Origin: Microbacterium sp. p3-SID336
GTDB lineage: Bacteria > Actinomycetota > Actinomycetes > Actinomycetales > Microbacteriaceae
Assembly (NCBI RefSeq): GCF_025143365.1
Contig: NZ_JALXPE010000029.1
Span: 1-51,586, forward strand
Length of the DNA stretch: 51,586 nt
Direction: 5' to 3'
A model generated the notes under the pieces. The model did not search any database. It worked only from the letters and a program-made list of their open reading frames with translations, and had not been told where the DNA came from. Of this stretch, positions 40,229 to 48,731 are shown piece by piece. Position 1 is the stretch's first letter. The number at the start of each line of letters is the position of its first letter. The position numbers and the translations under genes were made by a program.

Positions 40229-41455
40229 TCAGGAGCGCACGCGCCCCCGCTCCTCGACGGCAGGCGCGTCATCGGAGGACGCGGCGAGCGCGACGAAAGC
40301 GCGCTCCAGGTCGGCGATGAGGTCTCCGGCATCCTCCAGCCCGATCGACAGGCGCAGCACGTCCGCGCCAGGGCGGGCTTCGGCGGGCACCGGGCGGTGC
40401 GTGAGAGCCGCGGGGTGCTGGATCAGGGAGTCGACGCCGCCGAGCGACACCGCGTGCGTGAACAGCTCGGTCGCACCGACCACGGTCGCCGCAGCCGCGT
40501 AGCCCCCGCGCAGGCGCATCGCGATCATGGCCCCCGTGCCGCGCATCTGCCGGGCGAGGATGCCGCGCGGGTCGCCGTCGAGCCCCGGATAGAACACCTC
40601 GGCGACCTCGGGACGGTCGATCAGCCACTGCACGATGCGGCGCGCGCTCTCCTGTTGGCGCCCCACCCGCAGCGGCAGCGTCGTCAGACCGCGGTGCAGC
40701 AGGTACGCGCCGAGCGGGTGCAGCAGCCCCCCGGTCACCGCCCGCACGCGGCGCAGCGCCTCCGCGGTCCTCTCGTCGCAGGCGACGACTCCGGCGATGA
40801 CGTCGCCGTGGCCGCCGAGGTACTTGGTGGCGCTGTGCAGCGACATCGCCGCGCCCAGGTCGATCGGGTTCTGCAGCACCGGAGTCGCGAAGGTGTTGTC
40901 GACCACGACGGGCACGCCGCCTGCCTGCCGCACGACATCAGCGATGTCGGCGATGTCGAGGGTGGGGTTCGCCGGGGTCTCCACGACGACGAGACCGGTG
41001 TCGGCGCGGACCGCGGCGGCGACCTCCTCGGGCTGGCAGTAGGTGACATCGACGCCCAGCAGCCCGGAGCCCAGCAGGTGGTCGGTGCCGCCGTACAGGG
41101 GCCGCACGGCGACGACGTGCCGGGCGCCCGTGGTGCCGGTGTGGGCCAGGATCACCGCGGTCATCGCGGCCATGCCGGAGGCGAAGGCCACCGCGGCCTC
41201 CGCGTGCTCGAGCTCGGCGAGGGCCTCTTCGAAGCGGGCGACCGTGGGGTTCCACAGGCGCGCGTAGACCATGCTGCCGTCGGCGGGCGGACGGCCTCCG
41301 GTGGCCATGGCCTCGTAGGACTCGCCGCCGCGCTCGATGTCGGGCAACGGGTTCGTCGTGGACAGGTCGAGCGGCAGCGCGTGGACCCCGAGGGCGGTGA
41401 GGTCGGAGCGGCCGCTGTGGACGGCGACGGTGTCGGGATGCAGCGGGGCGGTCAT
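40229..41455 (-). CDS. trans-sulfuration PLP enzyme, methionine gamma-lyase/cystathionine gamma-synthase type
   Basis: The 408-residue Cys/Met-metabolism enzyme shows YARLWNPTVARFEEALAELEHAEAAVAFASGMAA, VRPLYGGTDHLLGS with the stacking Tyr121, ETPANPTLDIADI, and the PLP Lys211 in SLHSATKYLGGHGDVIAG. Late SLGGVDSLIQHPA carries the substrate Arg-region. The family acts on cystathionine, methionine or homoserine esters; the divergent Lrp-type regulator favours methionine or another amino acid as degradative substrate. The start ATG at 41455 gives the full N-terminus HPDTVAVHSG. Confidence 0.87.
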   Translation of the reverse strand: MTAPLHPDTVAVHSGRSDLTALGVHALPLDLSTTNPLPDIERGGESYEAMATGGRPPADGSMVYARLWNPTVARFEEALAELEHAEAAVAFASGMAAMTAVILAHTGTTGARHVVAVRPLYGGTDHLLGSGLLGVDVTYCQPEEVAAAVRADTGLVVVETPANPTLDIADIADVVRQAGGVPVVVDNTFATPVLQNPIDLGAAMSLHSATKYLGGHGDVIAGVVACDERTAEALRRVRAVTGGLLHPLGAYLLHRGLTTLPLRVGRQQESARRIVQWLIDRPEVAEVFYPGLDGDPRGILARQMRGTGAMIAMRLRGGYAAAATVVGATELFTHAVSLGGVDSLIQHPAALTHRPVPAEARPGADVLRLSIGLEDAGDLIADLERAFVALAASSDDAPAVEERGRVRS

Positions 41456-41497
41456 GCTTCCACGTTGCCGGAATCGCGATGAAGCCGCTCCTGATCG

Positions 41498-41537
41498 ACA
41501 GAATCCGTCAGAGATTACTGGAAAGCCGATATTCTGT
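41498..41537. promoter_or_regulatory. probable Lrp-type operator between divergent genes
   Basis: ACAGAAT at 41498-41504 and its perfect complement ATTCTGT at 41531-41537 form a 7-bp inverted repeat 26 bp apart in the intergenic region. The spacing suits two helical turns and a multimeric Lrp/AsnC protein. It lies 43-82 nt before the lyase start and 31-70 nt before the regulator start. Confidence 0.5.
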
Positions 41538-41567
41538 GCGGGATCTGATGACGGAAGGCGGGCGACC

Positions 41568-42035
41568 TTGGCGAAACCGCAACTCGACGAGATCGACCTC
41601 GAACTGCTCGCGGTCCTGACCCGCGATGCGGGGATCACGAACAAGGCGCTCGCCCACCGCCTCGGCCTCGCGGAGTCGACCTGCGCGCATCGCGTGCGGT
41701 CCCTGCGTGAGCGCGGCGTGATCCGTGACACCCGCATCCGCGTGGACGGCGCCGCCCTGGGCTTCCCGCTGCAGGCGATCATCAAGGTGCGGCTGGCGAA
41801 TCACACCGGCCCCAAGGTGACGGCCCTGTTCGACGCCCTCGTCGCGATCCCCCGGGTGCTCCAGGTGTTCCATGTCGCCGGCGTGGACGACTTCCTCGTG
41901 CACGTGGCGGTGCAGGACGCGACGGCGCTCCGCGACATCGTGCTCGAGCACATCACCGTCCACCCCGTGGTGCGCGGCACGGAGACCCAGCTCGTCTTCG
42001 AGCTGCGCGACGGCACCGGCCTCCTCCCCCGGTGA
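41568..42035 (+). CDS. Lrp/AsnC-family transcriptional regulator
   Basis: The 155-residue product has a helix-turn-helix (LDEIDLELLAVLTRDAGITNKALAHRLGLAESTCAHRVRSLRERGVI, about 6-52) and a RAM ligand domain (LQAIIKVRLANH...VLQVFHVAGVDDFLVHVAVQD). The start is TTG with GGAAGG about 10 nt upstream; an ATG at 41548 is out of frame. Divergent from the PLP lyase, which it probably regulates in response to an amino acid. Confidence 0.87.
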   Translation: MAKPQLDEIDLELLAVLTRDAGITNKALAHRLGLAESTCAHRVRSLRERGVIRDTRIRVDGAALGFPLQAIIKVRLANHTGPKVTALFDALVAIPRVLQVFHVAGVDDFLVHVAVQDATALRDIVLEHITVHPVVRGTETQLVFELRDGTGLLPR

Positions 42036-42104
42036 CACGCCCGTCGCTGCCAGGCGAACGACGTCGAGCGGGGAAGATGGAGGGCAGGTCAGCAAGGGAG
42101 CACC

Positions 42105-43811
42105 ATGAGTCGTACAGCCACCGCCGCCACGCACGCCATCCGCGAGATGCGCGACTTCCTCTTCGCGAACGCCACGGACTATGACGCGGCCAGAGCCGGC
42201 TTCGCCTGGCCGGAGCTCGCGGAGTTCAACTTCGCGCTGGAGTGGTTCGACGTCATCGCCGGGGAGAGCCCGGATCGGCCGGCCGTGCAGATCGTCGAGG
42301 CCGACCTGAGCCTGCGGTCGTGGACGTACGGCGAGCTCTCCACCCGCTCCGACCAGGTCGCGTCGTGGCTGTCCTCGCTCGGGATCCGCCGCGGAGACCA
42401 CGTCATCGTGATGCTGAACAACACGATCGAGCTGTGGGAGGTGATGCTCGCGATCACCAAGCTCGGCGCCGTCTCCATCCCGACCTCGACGCTGCTGTCT
42501 GCCGCCGACCTCGCCTACCGCGTGGACCACGGCCGAGCCCGCGCCGTGGTCACCCTCGGGTCGCTCGCCGACCGGCTCGACGGCATCGCCCCGAGCCTGC
42601 TCCGCATCGGCGTCGGCGAGACCCCGGACGGATGGGCCCGCTTCGCCGACTCCGCCTCCGCCCCCGCCCCCTTCGAGCCGGACGCCACCACCCCCGCCTC
42701 CGACACGGCGCTGCTGTACTTCACCTCCGGCACCACGAACCGGCCGAAGCTCGTGCAGCACACCCACGTGTCCTATCCGGTCGGGCACCTGTCGACCATG
42801 TGGTGGCTCGGGCTCCGGCCGGACGACGTGCACCTGAACATCTCGTCCCCGGGCTGGGCCAAGCACGCGTGGTCCAGCTTCTACGCGCCGTTCCTGGCCG
42901 AGGCGACCGTGTTCGTGTACACCTACGACCGCTTCGACGCGAACACCCTCATGCAGGTCATGGACACGCACCACGTGTCGACGTTCTGCGCTCCGCCGAC
43001 CGTGTGGCGCATGCTCATCCAGGCCGACCTCAGCCGCCTGACCCACCCGCCGCGGGAGCTCGTCGGAGCCGGGGAGCCCCTCAACCCCGAGGTGATCGAC
43101 CGTGTGCGCGAGGCCTGGGGCGGCACCATCCGCGACGGCTTCGGGCAGACCGAGATGACCGCGTGCATCGGCAACTCCCCTGGTCAGCCCGTGAAGGTCG
43201 GCTCGATGGGGCGCCCGCTGCCCGGCTACCCGGTGGTGCTGCTCGACCCGGCCACGGGTGACGTCGTCGAGCGCGAGGGCGAGATCGCGCTCGACCTGTC
43301 CACGCCGCCAGTCGGCCTGATGGCCGGCTACTACGAGGACCCGGCGAAGACCGCGGAGTCCCGCGCCGGCGGCTACCACCACACGGGCGACATCGCCGTG
43401 CGTGACGACGACGGCTACCTGACGTACATCGGCCGCTCCGACGACGTGTTCAAGGCCTCCGACTACAAGATCTCGCCGTTCGAGCTGGAATCGGTGCTGC
43501 TGGAGCATGAGCTCGTGATCGAGGCGGCGGTGATCCCCAGCCCCGACCCGACCCGGCTGGCCGTGCCGAAGGCCTACGTCTGCGTCACCCCCGAGGCGGC
43601 CGCCGACGAGGCCGCCGCCGCGCAGGCCGTGTTCGCGTACGCCCACGAGCGGCTGTCGTCGCACCTGTGGGTGCGCATCATCGAGTTCGTGCCGGAGCTG
43701 CCCAAGACGATCTCGGGGAAGATCCGCCGCGTCGAGCTGCGTGCCAGGGAGGCCGAGCGGGTCGCCGCGGGCGATGAGGCGGGCCAGCACCGGGACCGCG
43801 ACTACCGCTGA
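42105..43811 (+). CDS. medium-chain/aryl acyl-CoA synthetase-type AMP-forming ligase
   Basis: The 568-residue adenylate-forming enzyme has the P-loop YFTSGTTNRPK (about 205-215), GFGQTEMT, YHHTGDIAVRDDDGYLTYIGRSDDVFKASDYKISPFELE and the C-terminal catalytic lysine in LPKTISGKIRR. It activates a carboxylic acid to its CoA thioester. Subfamily features (ISSPGWAKHAWSSFYAPF, LPTPVGLMAGYY-like PPVGLMAGYY) fit the medium-chain acyl-CoA/benzoate-CoA group. The 69-nt gap upstream holds GGGAGCACC before the ATG. The substrate cannot be fixed from sequence. Confidence 0.87.
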   Translation: MSRTATAATHAIREMRDFLFANATDYDAARAGFAWPELAEFNFALEWFDVIAGESPDRPAVQIVEADLSLRSWTYGELSTRSDQVASWLSSLGIRRGDHVIVMLNNTIELWEVMLAITKLGAVSIPTSTLLSAADLAYRVDHGRARAVVTLGSLADRLDGIAPSLLRIGVGETPDGWARFADSASAPAPFEPDATTPASDTALLYFTSGTTNRPKLVQHTHVSYPVGHLSTMWWLGLRPDDVHLNISSPGWAKHAWSSFYAPFLAEATVFVYTYDRFDANTLMQVMDTHHVSTFCAPPTVWRMLIQADLSRLTHPPRELVGAGEPLNPEVIDRVREAWGGTIRDGFGQTEMTACIGNSPGQPVKVGSMGRPLPGYPVVLLDPATGDVVEREGEIALDLSTPPVGLMAGYYEDPAKTAESRAGGYHHTGDIAVRDDDGYLTYIGRSDDVFKASDYKISPFELESVLLEHELVIEAAVIPSPDPTRLAVPKAYVCVTPEAAADEAAAAQAVFAYAHERLSSHLWVRIIEFVPELPKTISGKIRRVELRAREAERVAAGDEAGQHRDRDYR

Positions 43812-43823
43812 GCGCCGAGGGGC

Positions 43824-43846
43824 GACGGCGGGTGGGCGCCGCCGTC
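43824..43846. terminator. hairpin between convergent ligase and LysR genes
   Basis: GACGGCGG at 43824-43831 pairs with CCGCCGTC at 43839-43846 around a 7-nt loop, in the 33-nt gap and touching the LysR stop. It can act for both transcripts. Confidence 0.65.
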
Positions 43847-44789
43847 AGCTCGCAGCGCGCCCGAAGTCCCCGAGCCTCTCGATCGCGAAGTCGAGCAGAG
43901 CCTCGGCGCGCGCGGTGAGCTCGCCGTCCTCCGGCCAGATGCCCACGACCTGCGTGACGGACACCGGCGGGTCGAACGGCCGCACCACGACGGGCCGCCC
44001 CTCGACGCTCATCGGCAGCGCGTTGGGCCGCGCCATGAGCAGGCCGTACCCGACGCCGCGCCCCACCAGTGCTTCGACGAGGCTGATCTGGCCGACCCTG
44101 GCCTCGATGGTCGGCTCGATGCCCCGTGCGGCGAAGGCGTTCAGGTCATTGCGGATACCGGGCGTCGCGTCGTACTGGATGAACGGCTCGTCGGCGAGGT
44201 CGGCGAGGTCGACGGTGGCGGCAGCCGCGAGCGGATGCTCCGGATGCAGGTGCACCTGGAGCTCGGTTCCGTAGACGCGCCGCTTCGCGTACCCGAGCGG
44301 CAGCGACACGTCGTAGACCAGCGCGACGTCGAGGTGCCCGGCATGGAGGGCGGACAGCAGCTCCTCGTTGGTGCCGACAAGGACATCGAGGTCCACTGCG
44401 GGGTGCCGCCGGCGGAAGCCGTCGACCAGCTCGGGCACCACATTGGCAGCGAAGCTGGAATAGCAGCCGAGCTTCACGGGTCCGCGCAGCTCCTCACCGC
44501 CTCCGGCACTCAGCACCAGCTCACGGGTGTCGGCGATGATCCGCCCGGCTCGCCGTGCGAACTCCTGCCCCGTGGGCGTCAGCGTGAACCCCCGCGCCTT
44601 GCGTCGCACGCACAGCTGCTCGCCGACCGCCTTCTCCAGCACGGTGATGGCCTGCGAGAGCGCGGATTCCGAGATGTGCAGGTGGGCGGCGGCCGCACTG
44701 AGCGTCGGGAAGTTCGGCAGCGCGGCGAACAGCTCCAGCTGCCGGAGGCTCACGTCGGTCACGTCGGGCACCTGCTTCCTCGATTGCAC
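43845..44789 (-). CDS. LysR-family transcriptional regulator
   Basis: The 314-residue product has the LysR helix-turn-helix (SLRQLELFAALPNFPTLSAAAAHLHISESALSQAITVLEKAVGEQLCVRRKARGFTLTPTG, about 14-73) and a periplasmic-binding-like effector domain (GPVKLGCYSSFAANVVPELVDGFRRRHP). The GTG start at 44789 could also be one of the next GTGs (VPDV, VTDV). It diverges from the MHS transporter and oxygenase operon and is its likely activator. Confidence 0.9.
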   Translation of the reverse strand: MQSRKQVPDVTDVSLRQLELFAALPNFPTLSAAAAHLHISESALSQAITVLEKAVGEQLCVRRKARGFTLTPTGQEFARRAGRIIADTRELVLSAGGGEELRGPVKLGCYSSFAANVVPELVDGFRRRHPAVDLDVLVGTNEELLSALHAGHLDVALVYDVSLPLGYAKRRVYGTELQVHLHPEHPLAAAATVDLADLADEPFIQYDATPGIRNDLNAFAARGIEPTIEARVGQISLVEALVGRGVGYGLLMARPNALPMSVEGRPVVVRPFDPPVSVTQVVGIWPEDGELTARAEALLDFAIERLGDFGRAAS

Positions 44790-44796
44790 TGAACTA

Positions 44797-44808
44797 TATC
44801 TCCGGATA
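44797..44808. promoter_or_regulatory. possible LysR-type binding site
   Basis: TATCTCCGGATA contains TATC/GATA arms around a 4-bp spacer in an AT-rich patch just upstream of the LysR start and about 80 nt before the transporter start. Short arms make the assignment weak. A CCCTCC/GGAGGG hairpin at about 44833-44850 lies between it and the transporter gene. Confidence 0.35.
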
Positions 44809-44887
44809 ACCGTGATTTACATTCAATGGCCGCCCTCCCACGATGGAGGGATCCGCATCCCGAACCCCTCCACCCGGAGGGATGACA

Positions 44888-46279
44888 ATGACGTTAGGGA
44901 CGACCATGACCTCCTCAGCCACCCGCGGCGCCTCCCAGCGGCGCATCGCCTTCGCGACCATCATCGGCACCACGATCGAGTGGTACGACTTCTTCATCTA
45001 CGCCACCAGTGCAGGCCTCGTCTTCGCCCAGCTCTTCTTCCAGCCCGCGGGCGAGGAGATCGCGCTGCTGCTGTCGTTCGCGACGGTCGGCATCTCCTTC
45101 CTGTTCCGCCCGCTCGGCGCCTTCCTCGCCGGCCACTTCGGCGACGTGATCGGACGGAGGGCGATGCTCGTCGCCACCCTCGTGCTCATGGGCGCCGCGA
45201 CGACGCTGATCGGCGTGCTTCCGACCTTCGCGCAGATCGGCATCGCGGCACCGATCCTGCTGCTCACCCTCCGCATCCTGCAGGGACTCTCGGCCGGCGG
45301 CGAATGGGGCGGTGCCGTCCTGATGGCGGTCGAGCACGCCCCCGCCGACCGTCGCGGTCGCGCCGGATCCTGGCCCCAGCTCGGCGTGCCGCTCGGCTTC
45401 CTGCTCGCCTCGGGCATGACCGCGCTGATGACCGGCGTGATCTCGCCCGGCGCGGCGTTCCTCGAGTGGGGCTGGCGGGTGCCGTTCCTGATGAGCGTCG
45501 TGCTCATCGTCGTGGGCTTCGTGATCCGCCGCTCCGTCGACGAGAGCCCCGTGTTCGCCGAGATCGCCGCCCGCGGCAAGCAGGCGAGCGTGCCCATCGT
45601 GACACTGTTCCGCCGGCACTGGCACCTGGTGCTCCTCGCCGCCCTGGTCTTCGTCGGCAACGGCACCCTGGGCTACATGACCACCGGCGGTTTCCTCAAC
45701 AGCTACGCCATCAACGTGCAGCAGCTCGACACGACCTCGGTGCTCGTCGCCGCGGTGTTCGCCGCCTCCGTCTGGTTCTTCTCCACCCTCATCGCCGGCG
45801 TCCTCGCCGACCGCATCGGGCGGCGCCGCACCTTCCTGATCGGGTTCGGCGTCCAGGCGGTCGTGGTGTTCCCGATCTTCTGGCTCGTGGACAACGGCGG
45901 GCTTCCCGGCCTCTACACGGCCCTGTTCCTGATCTCGATCGGCCTCGGACTCACCTACGGCCCGCTCGCCGCCTGGTACGCGGAGATCTTCCCCGCCTCG
46001 ATCCGGTTCTCCGGCGTCTCGGTCACGTATGCGATCGGAGCCGTGCTCGGCGGAGCGTTCGCGCCGATGATCGCGCAGATGCTGCTGGGTGCCACCGGCA
46101 CCACTGCGGCGGTCTCGGGCTACCTCCTGCTGACCACCCTCCTCGGCGGCATCGCGACGTTCTGCCTCCGCGATCGTCCCGGCATCCCGCTCGGTCCCGA
46201 TCACGAGGCCGAGCAGGCCACGGGAGCCACGATCTTCGCGCCGCCGGCGCCCGCGACCGCGCCCGCCCCGGTGCGATGA
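44888..46279 (+). CDS. MHS-family metabolite:proton symporter (MFS)
   Basis: The 463-residue transporter has 12 predicted helices. Its N-terminal signature IIGTTIEWYDFFIYATSAGLVFAQLFFQPAGEE and the motifs GHFGDVIGRRAMLV and LRILQGLSAGGEWGGAVLMAVEHAP identify the metabolite:H+ symporter group (shikimate, citrate, proline/betaine and aromatic acid carriers). The ATG at 44888 has GGAGGG 7 nt upstream; ATGs at 44882 and 44906 are alternatives. It is first in an operon with the monooxygenase, so it probably imports the oxygenase substrate. Confidence 0.88.
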   Translation: MTLGTTMTSSATRGASQRRIAFATIIGTTIEWYDFFIYATSAGLVFAQLFFQPAGEEIALLLSFATVGISFLFRPLGAFLAGHFGDVIGRRAMLVATLVLMGAATTLIGVLPTFAQIGIAAPILLLTLRILQGLSAGGEWGGAVLMAVEHAPADRRGRAGSWPQLGVPLGFLLASGMTALMTGVISPGAAFLEWGWRVPFLMSVVLIVVGFVIRRSVDESPVFAEIAARGKQASVPIVTLFRRHWHLVLLAALVFVGNGTLGYMTTGGFLNSYAINVQQLDTTSVLVAAVFAASVWFFSTLIAGVLADRIGRRRTFLIGFGVQAVVVFPIFWLVDNGGLPGLYTALFLISIGLGLTYGPLAAWYAEIFPASIRFSGVSVTYAIGAVLGGAFAPMIAQMLLGATGTTAAVSGYLLLTTLLGGIATFCLRDRPGIPLGPDHEAEQATGATIFAPPAPATAPAPVR

Positions 46280-46307
46280 CCCCTCGATCCGTCAGCTAGG
46301 AGTACCC

Positions 46308-47528
46308 ATGGTCAGCAGCGACACCAGAATCGCCATCATCGGCGGAGGGATGGGCGGGCTCACCGCCGCGATCGCCCTCACCCGCATCGCCGGCGTACAG
46401 GTCACCGTGTTCGAGCAGGCGAGCCGGCTCGGCGAGGTCGGCGCCGGTGTGACGGTCGCCCCCAACGCCTCGCGCGTCCTCGACCGGCTCGGCGTGCTCG
46501 AGCAGATCCGCGCGGTCGGAGCCGTGCCGGACGGTCACGGCGTGTACCTCGATGCGAGGGGCGAGATGGTGACGGATGCCGCGTGGGAGGACTCCGGCCG
46601 GCAGTACCGCAACATCGGGATGTACCGACCGGACCTCATCGACGCCCTGGCGCGCGCGGTGGACGGCGACACCATCCACCTCGGCCACCGGCTGACCTCG
46701 CTCGAGACGACAGCGGACGGCGTGCGCGTCGAGTTCGAGAACGGCGTGCACGACGTGTTCGATGCTGTCGTCGGCGCCGACGGCATCCACTCCGCCGTGC
46801 GACCGCACATCGGCCAGTTCCCCGAACCCGTGTACTCGGGCTACATCGTGTACCGCGGCGTGGTCGACGCCTCACGCCTCCCGGACGACTGGCCCATGAT
46901 CAGCCAGGTCTGGATGGGCGACAGCCGACACTTCATGTGCTATCCGCTGCAGCAGCGCAAGCTGTTCAACTTCGTGGCCGGGGTGCCGAGCGACCGCCCG
47001 CTCGAAGGCCCCTGGTCGGGACCGTGCGAGGTGAGCGAGCTCGCCGCCGAGTTCGCCGGCGACGGGTGGGACCCGCGACTCCAGCAATTCATCAGCCTGA
47101 TCGACAAGACCTTCTGGTGGGGGCTGTTCGACCACGAGCCGCTCACGAACTGGTCGCGAGGGCCGGTGACCCTGCTCGGCGACGCGGCGCACACGATGCT
47201 GCCGCACCAGGGCCAGGGGGTGAACCAGGCGATCGAGGACAGCATGGCGCTCGCCACGTTCCTCGCGGCCGCCGAGACCGTGGCCGACATCCCGGAGGCG
47301 TTCCGCCGGTACACGGCCGTGCGGATGCAGCGCACGGCCATCCTTCAGCACGGCTCGCGGCGGGCGGGCGCCATGTTCGACGCCCAGTACGAGTTCGCGG
47401 ATCTCGCGAAGCGCGACGCGGACATCAGGGTCGGGCGCGACTTCCGCCGCAGCGCCGTCTTCGACTACGACGCAGAGAAGGTCGCCACCAGGGCGCTCGC
47501 TCGATTCCGAAAGGTCCAGTACGCATGA
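46308..47528 (+). CDS. FAD-dependent aromatic hydroxylase-type monooxygenase
   Basis: The 406-residue group A flavoprotein has the Rossmann motif IAIIGGGMGGLTAAIAL (7-23), the DG motif VVGADGIHSAVR (about 151-162) and the GD motif LLGDAAHTMLPHQGQGVNQAIED (about 289-311). It resembles salicylate and 3-hydroxybenzoate 6-hydroxylases, which hydroxylate an aromatic acid with NAD(P)H and O2. The start follows AGGAG at 46298-46302. Its stop overlaps the next gene as ATGA. Confidence 0.87.
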   Translation: MVSSDTRIAIIGGGMGGLTAAIALTRIAGVQVTVFEQASRLGEVGAGVTVAPNASRVLDRLGVLEQIRAVGAVPDGHGVYLDARGEMVTDAAWEDSGRQYRNIGMYRPDLIDALARAVDGDTIHLGHRLTSLETTADGVRVEFENGVHDVFDAVVGADGIHSAVRPHIGQFPEPVYSGYIVYRGVVDASRLPDDWPMISQVWMGDSRHFMCYPLQQRKLFNFVAGVPSDRPLEGPWSGPCEVSELAAEFAGDGWDPRLQQFISLIDKTFWWGLFDHEPLTNWSRGPVTLLGDAAHTMLPHQGQGVNQAIEDSMALATFLAAAETVADIPEAFRRYTAVRMQRTAILQHGSRRAGAMFDAQYEFADLAKRDADIRVGRDFRRSAVFDYDAEKVATRALARFRKVQYA

Positions 47529-48145
47529 CATCGATCAGCATCATCGGGAGCGGCAAGATGAGCGCCGCCATCGCCGAGGTCGCGACCCGCGCCGGAGCGA
47601 GCATCCAGATCGTGAAGCGCAGCGCGACGAGCATGTCGGCGGCACGCCCCGGCCTCACGTACGGGGTGATGGGCGACCGGCTGACCGGAGACCTCGTCGT
47701 GCTGGCGGTGCCGTTCGCGGCGTACCCGAGCGTGCTCGAGCACTACGTCGACCAGCTCGCCGACAAGGTCGTGATCGACATCAGCAACCCGATCGACTTC
47801 ATGACCTACGACCAGCTGACGTCGCCCGCCGACTCCTCGACCGCGGCGGAGCTCGACCGGATGCTGCCCGAGGGTGCCGCGGTCGTGAAGGCGTTCAACG
47901 TCAACCTCGGCGACACGCTCATCGCCGGGACGAACGGGACGACCCGGACGACCGTGCTGTTCGCGGGTGACGACGCCGCGGCGAAGATCGCCGTCGCAGG
48001 ACTCATCGAGGGCGCCGGGATGCGCGCCGTCGATGTGGGGCCGCTGACGCGCGCCCGCGAGCTGGAGGCCATGGGCTTCCTGCAGATCATCATGGCCGCG
48101 CTGGGCAAGACCCGATACGAGTCGGGGTTCGCCCTGCTCGAGTGA
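47525..48145 (+). CDS. NADP-dependent F420-reductase-like oxidoreductase
   Basis: The 206-residue protein has an N-terminal dinucleotide-binding fold (SISIIGSGKMSAAIAEVATRAG), VVLAVPFAAYPSVLEHY, VIDISNPIDF and VVKAFNVNLGDTL, the pattern of the F420:NADP oxidoreductase family (PF03807). The glycine motif reads GSGKMS rather than GTGxxG, a change that may affect cofactor choice. Coupling to the monooxygenase gene (ATGA) suggests a role in the same pathway, perhaps supplying reductant or reducing an intermediate. Confidence 0.8.
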   Translation: MTSISIIGSGKMSAAIAEVATRAGASIQIVKRSATSMSAARPGLTYGVMGDRLTGDLVVLAVPFAAYPSVLEHYVDQLADKVVIDISNPIDFMTYDQLTSPADSSTAAELDRMLPEGAAVVKAFNVNLGDTLIAGTNGTTRTTVLFAGDDAAAKIAVAGLIEGAGMRAVDVGPLTRARELEAMGFLQIIMAALGKTRYESGFALLE

Positions 48146-48149
48146 TCAC

Positions 48150-48192
48150 GCACGGGCGCGCTGGCGCACCCGGCGCTCGCCGAGGCCCGTGC
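48150..48192. terminator. inverted repeat between convergent genes
   Basis: GCACGGGC at 48150-48157 pairs with 48185-48192, with a GC-rich 27-nt interior that can pair further. It occupies the 47-nt gap between the oxidoreductase stop and the convergent gene stop. Confidence 0.5.
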
Positions 48193-48609
48193 TCAGGAGA
48201 TGACGGCGACCGGTGCGGTCGGGGTGGCCTTCGAGGCCGCCTTGACCACCGGGTTGGTCTTCGCGAGCGCGCTCGTCTGCGTGACCGGCAGCGCTTCCGG
48301 CGCGGTGCGCGGCGTCCGCTCGACGCCGGCGGCGGTGACGAACCCGCGCACCACTGCGCCGATCACGAGCATCGCCGCGAGAGACGCGCAGGCCACGATC
48401 AGCGGGATCCACTGCTGACCGAAGGACGCGGTCACGCTGAGCAGCGCGCCGACGATCCAGACGCCCACGGCGCCCCCGACGAGCCCGCCGGCACCGCGGA
48501 CGATCGCGACCGCCGCGACGATCGCGCACAGCACGGCGATCACCGCTCCGGCCCATCCGATCGGTACCAGTACCGCTGCCAGATCACTGGCCATTCTCGA
48601 TGTCGTCAT
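48193..48609 (-). CDS. small membrane protein, function unknown
   Basis: The 138-residue product has three to four hydrophobic helices (LAAVLVPIGWAGAVIAVLCAIVAAVAIV, GLVGGAVGVWIVGALLSVTA, WIPLIVACASLAAMLVIGAVVRGFV) and a Thr/Ala/Pro-rich cytoplasmic tail of 45 residues. No family recognised. The 122-nt region upstream, to the MATE stop, contains TAGTGT, which could be a -10 box on the minus strand. Confidence 0.7.
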   Translation of the reverse strand: MTTSRMASDLAAVLVPIGWAGAVIAVLCAIVAAVAIVRGAGGLVGGAVGVWIVGALLSVTASFGQQWIPLIVACASLAAMLVIGAVVRGFVTAAGVERTPRTAPEALPVTQTSALAKTNPVVKAASKATPTAPVAVIS

Positions 48610-48731
48610 ATTGACCCCCCGGTCTGCGGAATACCCGCATTCTCGACACTAGAAGTGTGTGCCCTGGAGGCCATCCGTCTCAAGTCCGACGTGCGTCATC
48701 CTCCAGACTGATATTTCGGCACATCGCAGAG

